From Burkholderiales bacterium (lineage in GTDB: Bacteria > Pseudomonadota > Gammaproteobacteria > Burkholderiales > Burkholderiaceae_C): a stretch of 13,413 nucleotides of DNA. Under the pieces are notes generated by a model. The model made no database searches, was not told where the DNA came from, and saw nothing but the letters and a program-made list of their open reading frames with translations. This document shows positions 13,284 through 13,413 of this stretch, piece after piece. The translations under genes and the position numbers were made by a program. Position 1 is the stretch's first letter. Each line of letters begins with the position of its first letter. The stretch is taken from positions 1 to 13,413 of the forward strand of contig JAGWTL010000043.1 in NCBI GenBank assembly GCA_028869035.1. The letters run 5' to 3'.

Positions 13284-13413
13284 GCGATTCCTTCGGGCTG
13301 GATTCGTGCCCGCGCGTGGCGGGCCACTGCCGCCTGCAGTGGGAAGAGGTGCAGAAGGCCTGGGTGCTGCTGTATCCGGAGGGCATGGTCAAGCTCAATG
13401 GCAGCGCGGGCGA
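13280..13413 (+). CDS. pqqD: PqqD, PqqA-binding peptide chaperone (cut by window end)
   Basis: The first 44 residues are visible, beginning at the ATG at 13280 that overlaps the pqqC stop. The text CRLQWEEVQKAWVLLYPEG followed by MVKLNGSAG is the classic start of PqqD, the RiPP recognition element that binds PqqA and presents it to the radical SAM enzyme PqqE. The expected pqqE lies beyond the window. Everything after residue 44 is unseen. Confidence 0.95.
   Translation, partial: MSDSFGLDSCPRVAGHCRLQWEEVQKAWVLLYPEGMVKLNGSAG

Overview
The window looks like chromosome of a high-GC betaproteobacterium, most likely order Burkholderiales and close to Comamonadaceae. This rests on GC-rich codon use throughout, the style of the HtpG, RluF and LivG-type proteins, and copies of the CTTCGACAGGCTCAG palindrome family common in those genomes. 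The genus is an inference, because no rRNA or other marker is present.

Left part (1-3525), all on the minus strand: the start of a branched-chain-amino-acid-type ABC ATPase (LivG-like, cut by the window edge), htpG (Hsp90) behind a good sigma-32-like promoter, and an RluF-like 23S rRNA pseudouridine synthase. HtpG carries an in-frame copy of the palindromic repeat, adding about 20 residues to its middle domain.

Centre (3533-7972): two PQQ-type sugar/sorbosone dehydrogenase-like proteins transcribed away from each other from a shared 344-bp regulatory region (5503-5846). Each is followed by a rho-independent terminator and then a cytochrome c gene: a diheme c4-like protein on the left and a monoheme protein on the right. 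Each half looks like a periplasmic PQQ dehydrogenase with its electron acceptor. A small DUF1232/YkvA membrane protein follows on the right.

Non-coding block 7973-8351: a near-perfect REP-type palindrome, then a compact 272-bp structured element with perfect 28-bp terminal inverted repeats and two internal hairpin arms. It has no transposase. It is MITE-like and flanked by TA, and its right end supplies the stop codon of the adjacent response-regulator gene.

Right part: a minus-strand, translationally coupled operon (proline-iminopeptidase-like hydrolase, sensor kinase, NarL-type regulator; 4-nt overlaps) lies divergent from the pqqA-pqqB-pqqC-pqqD cluster on the plus strand, with pqqD cut by the window end. 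The layout suggests a PQQ-dependent oxidation module in one place: cofactor synthesis, two apo-dehydrogenases, their cytochromes and a MoxYX-like two-component system that may control it. The regulatory link is inference from position and domain architecture. The most unusual signals are the 272-bp element and the repeat inserted inside htpG; I did not find an obviously new multi-gene system.
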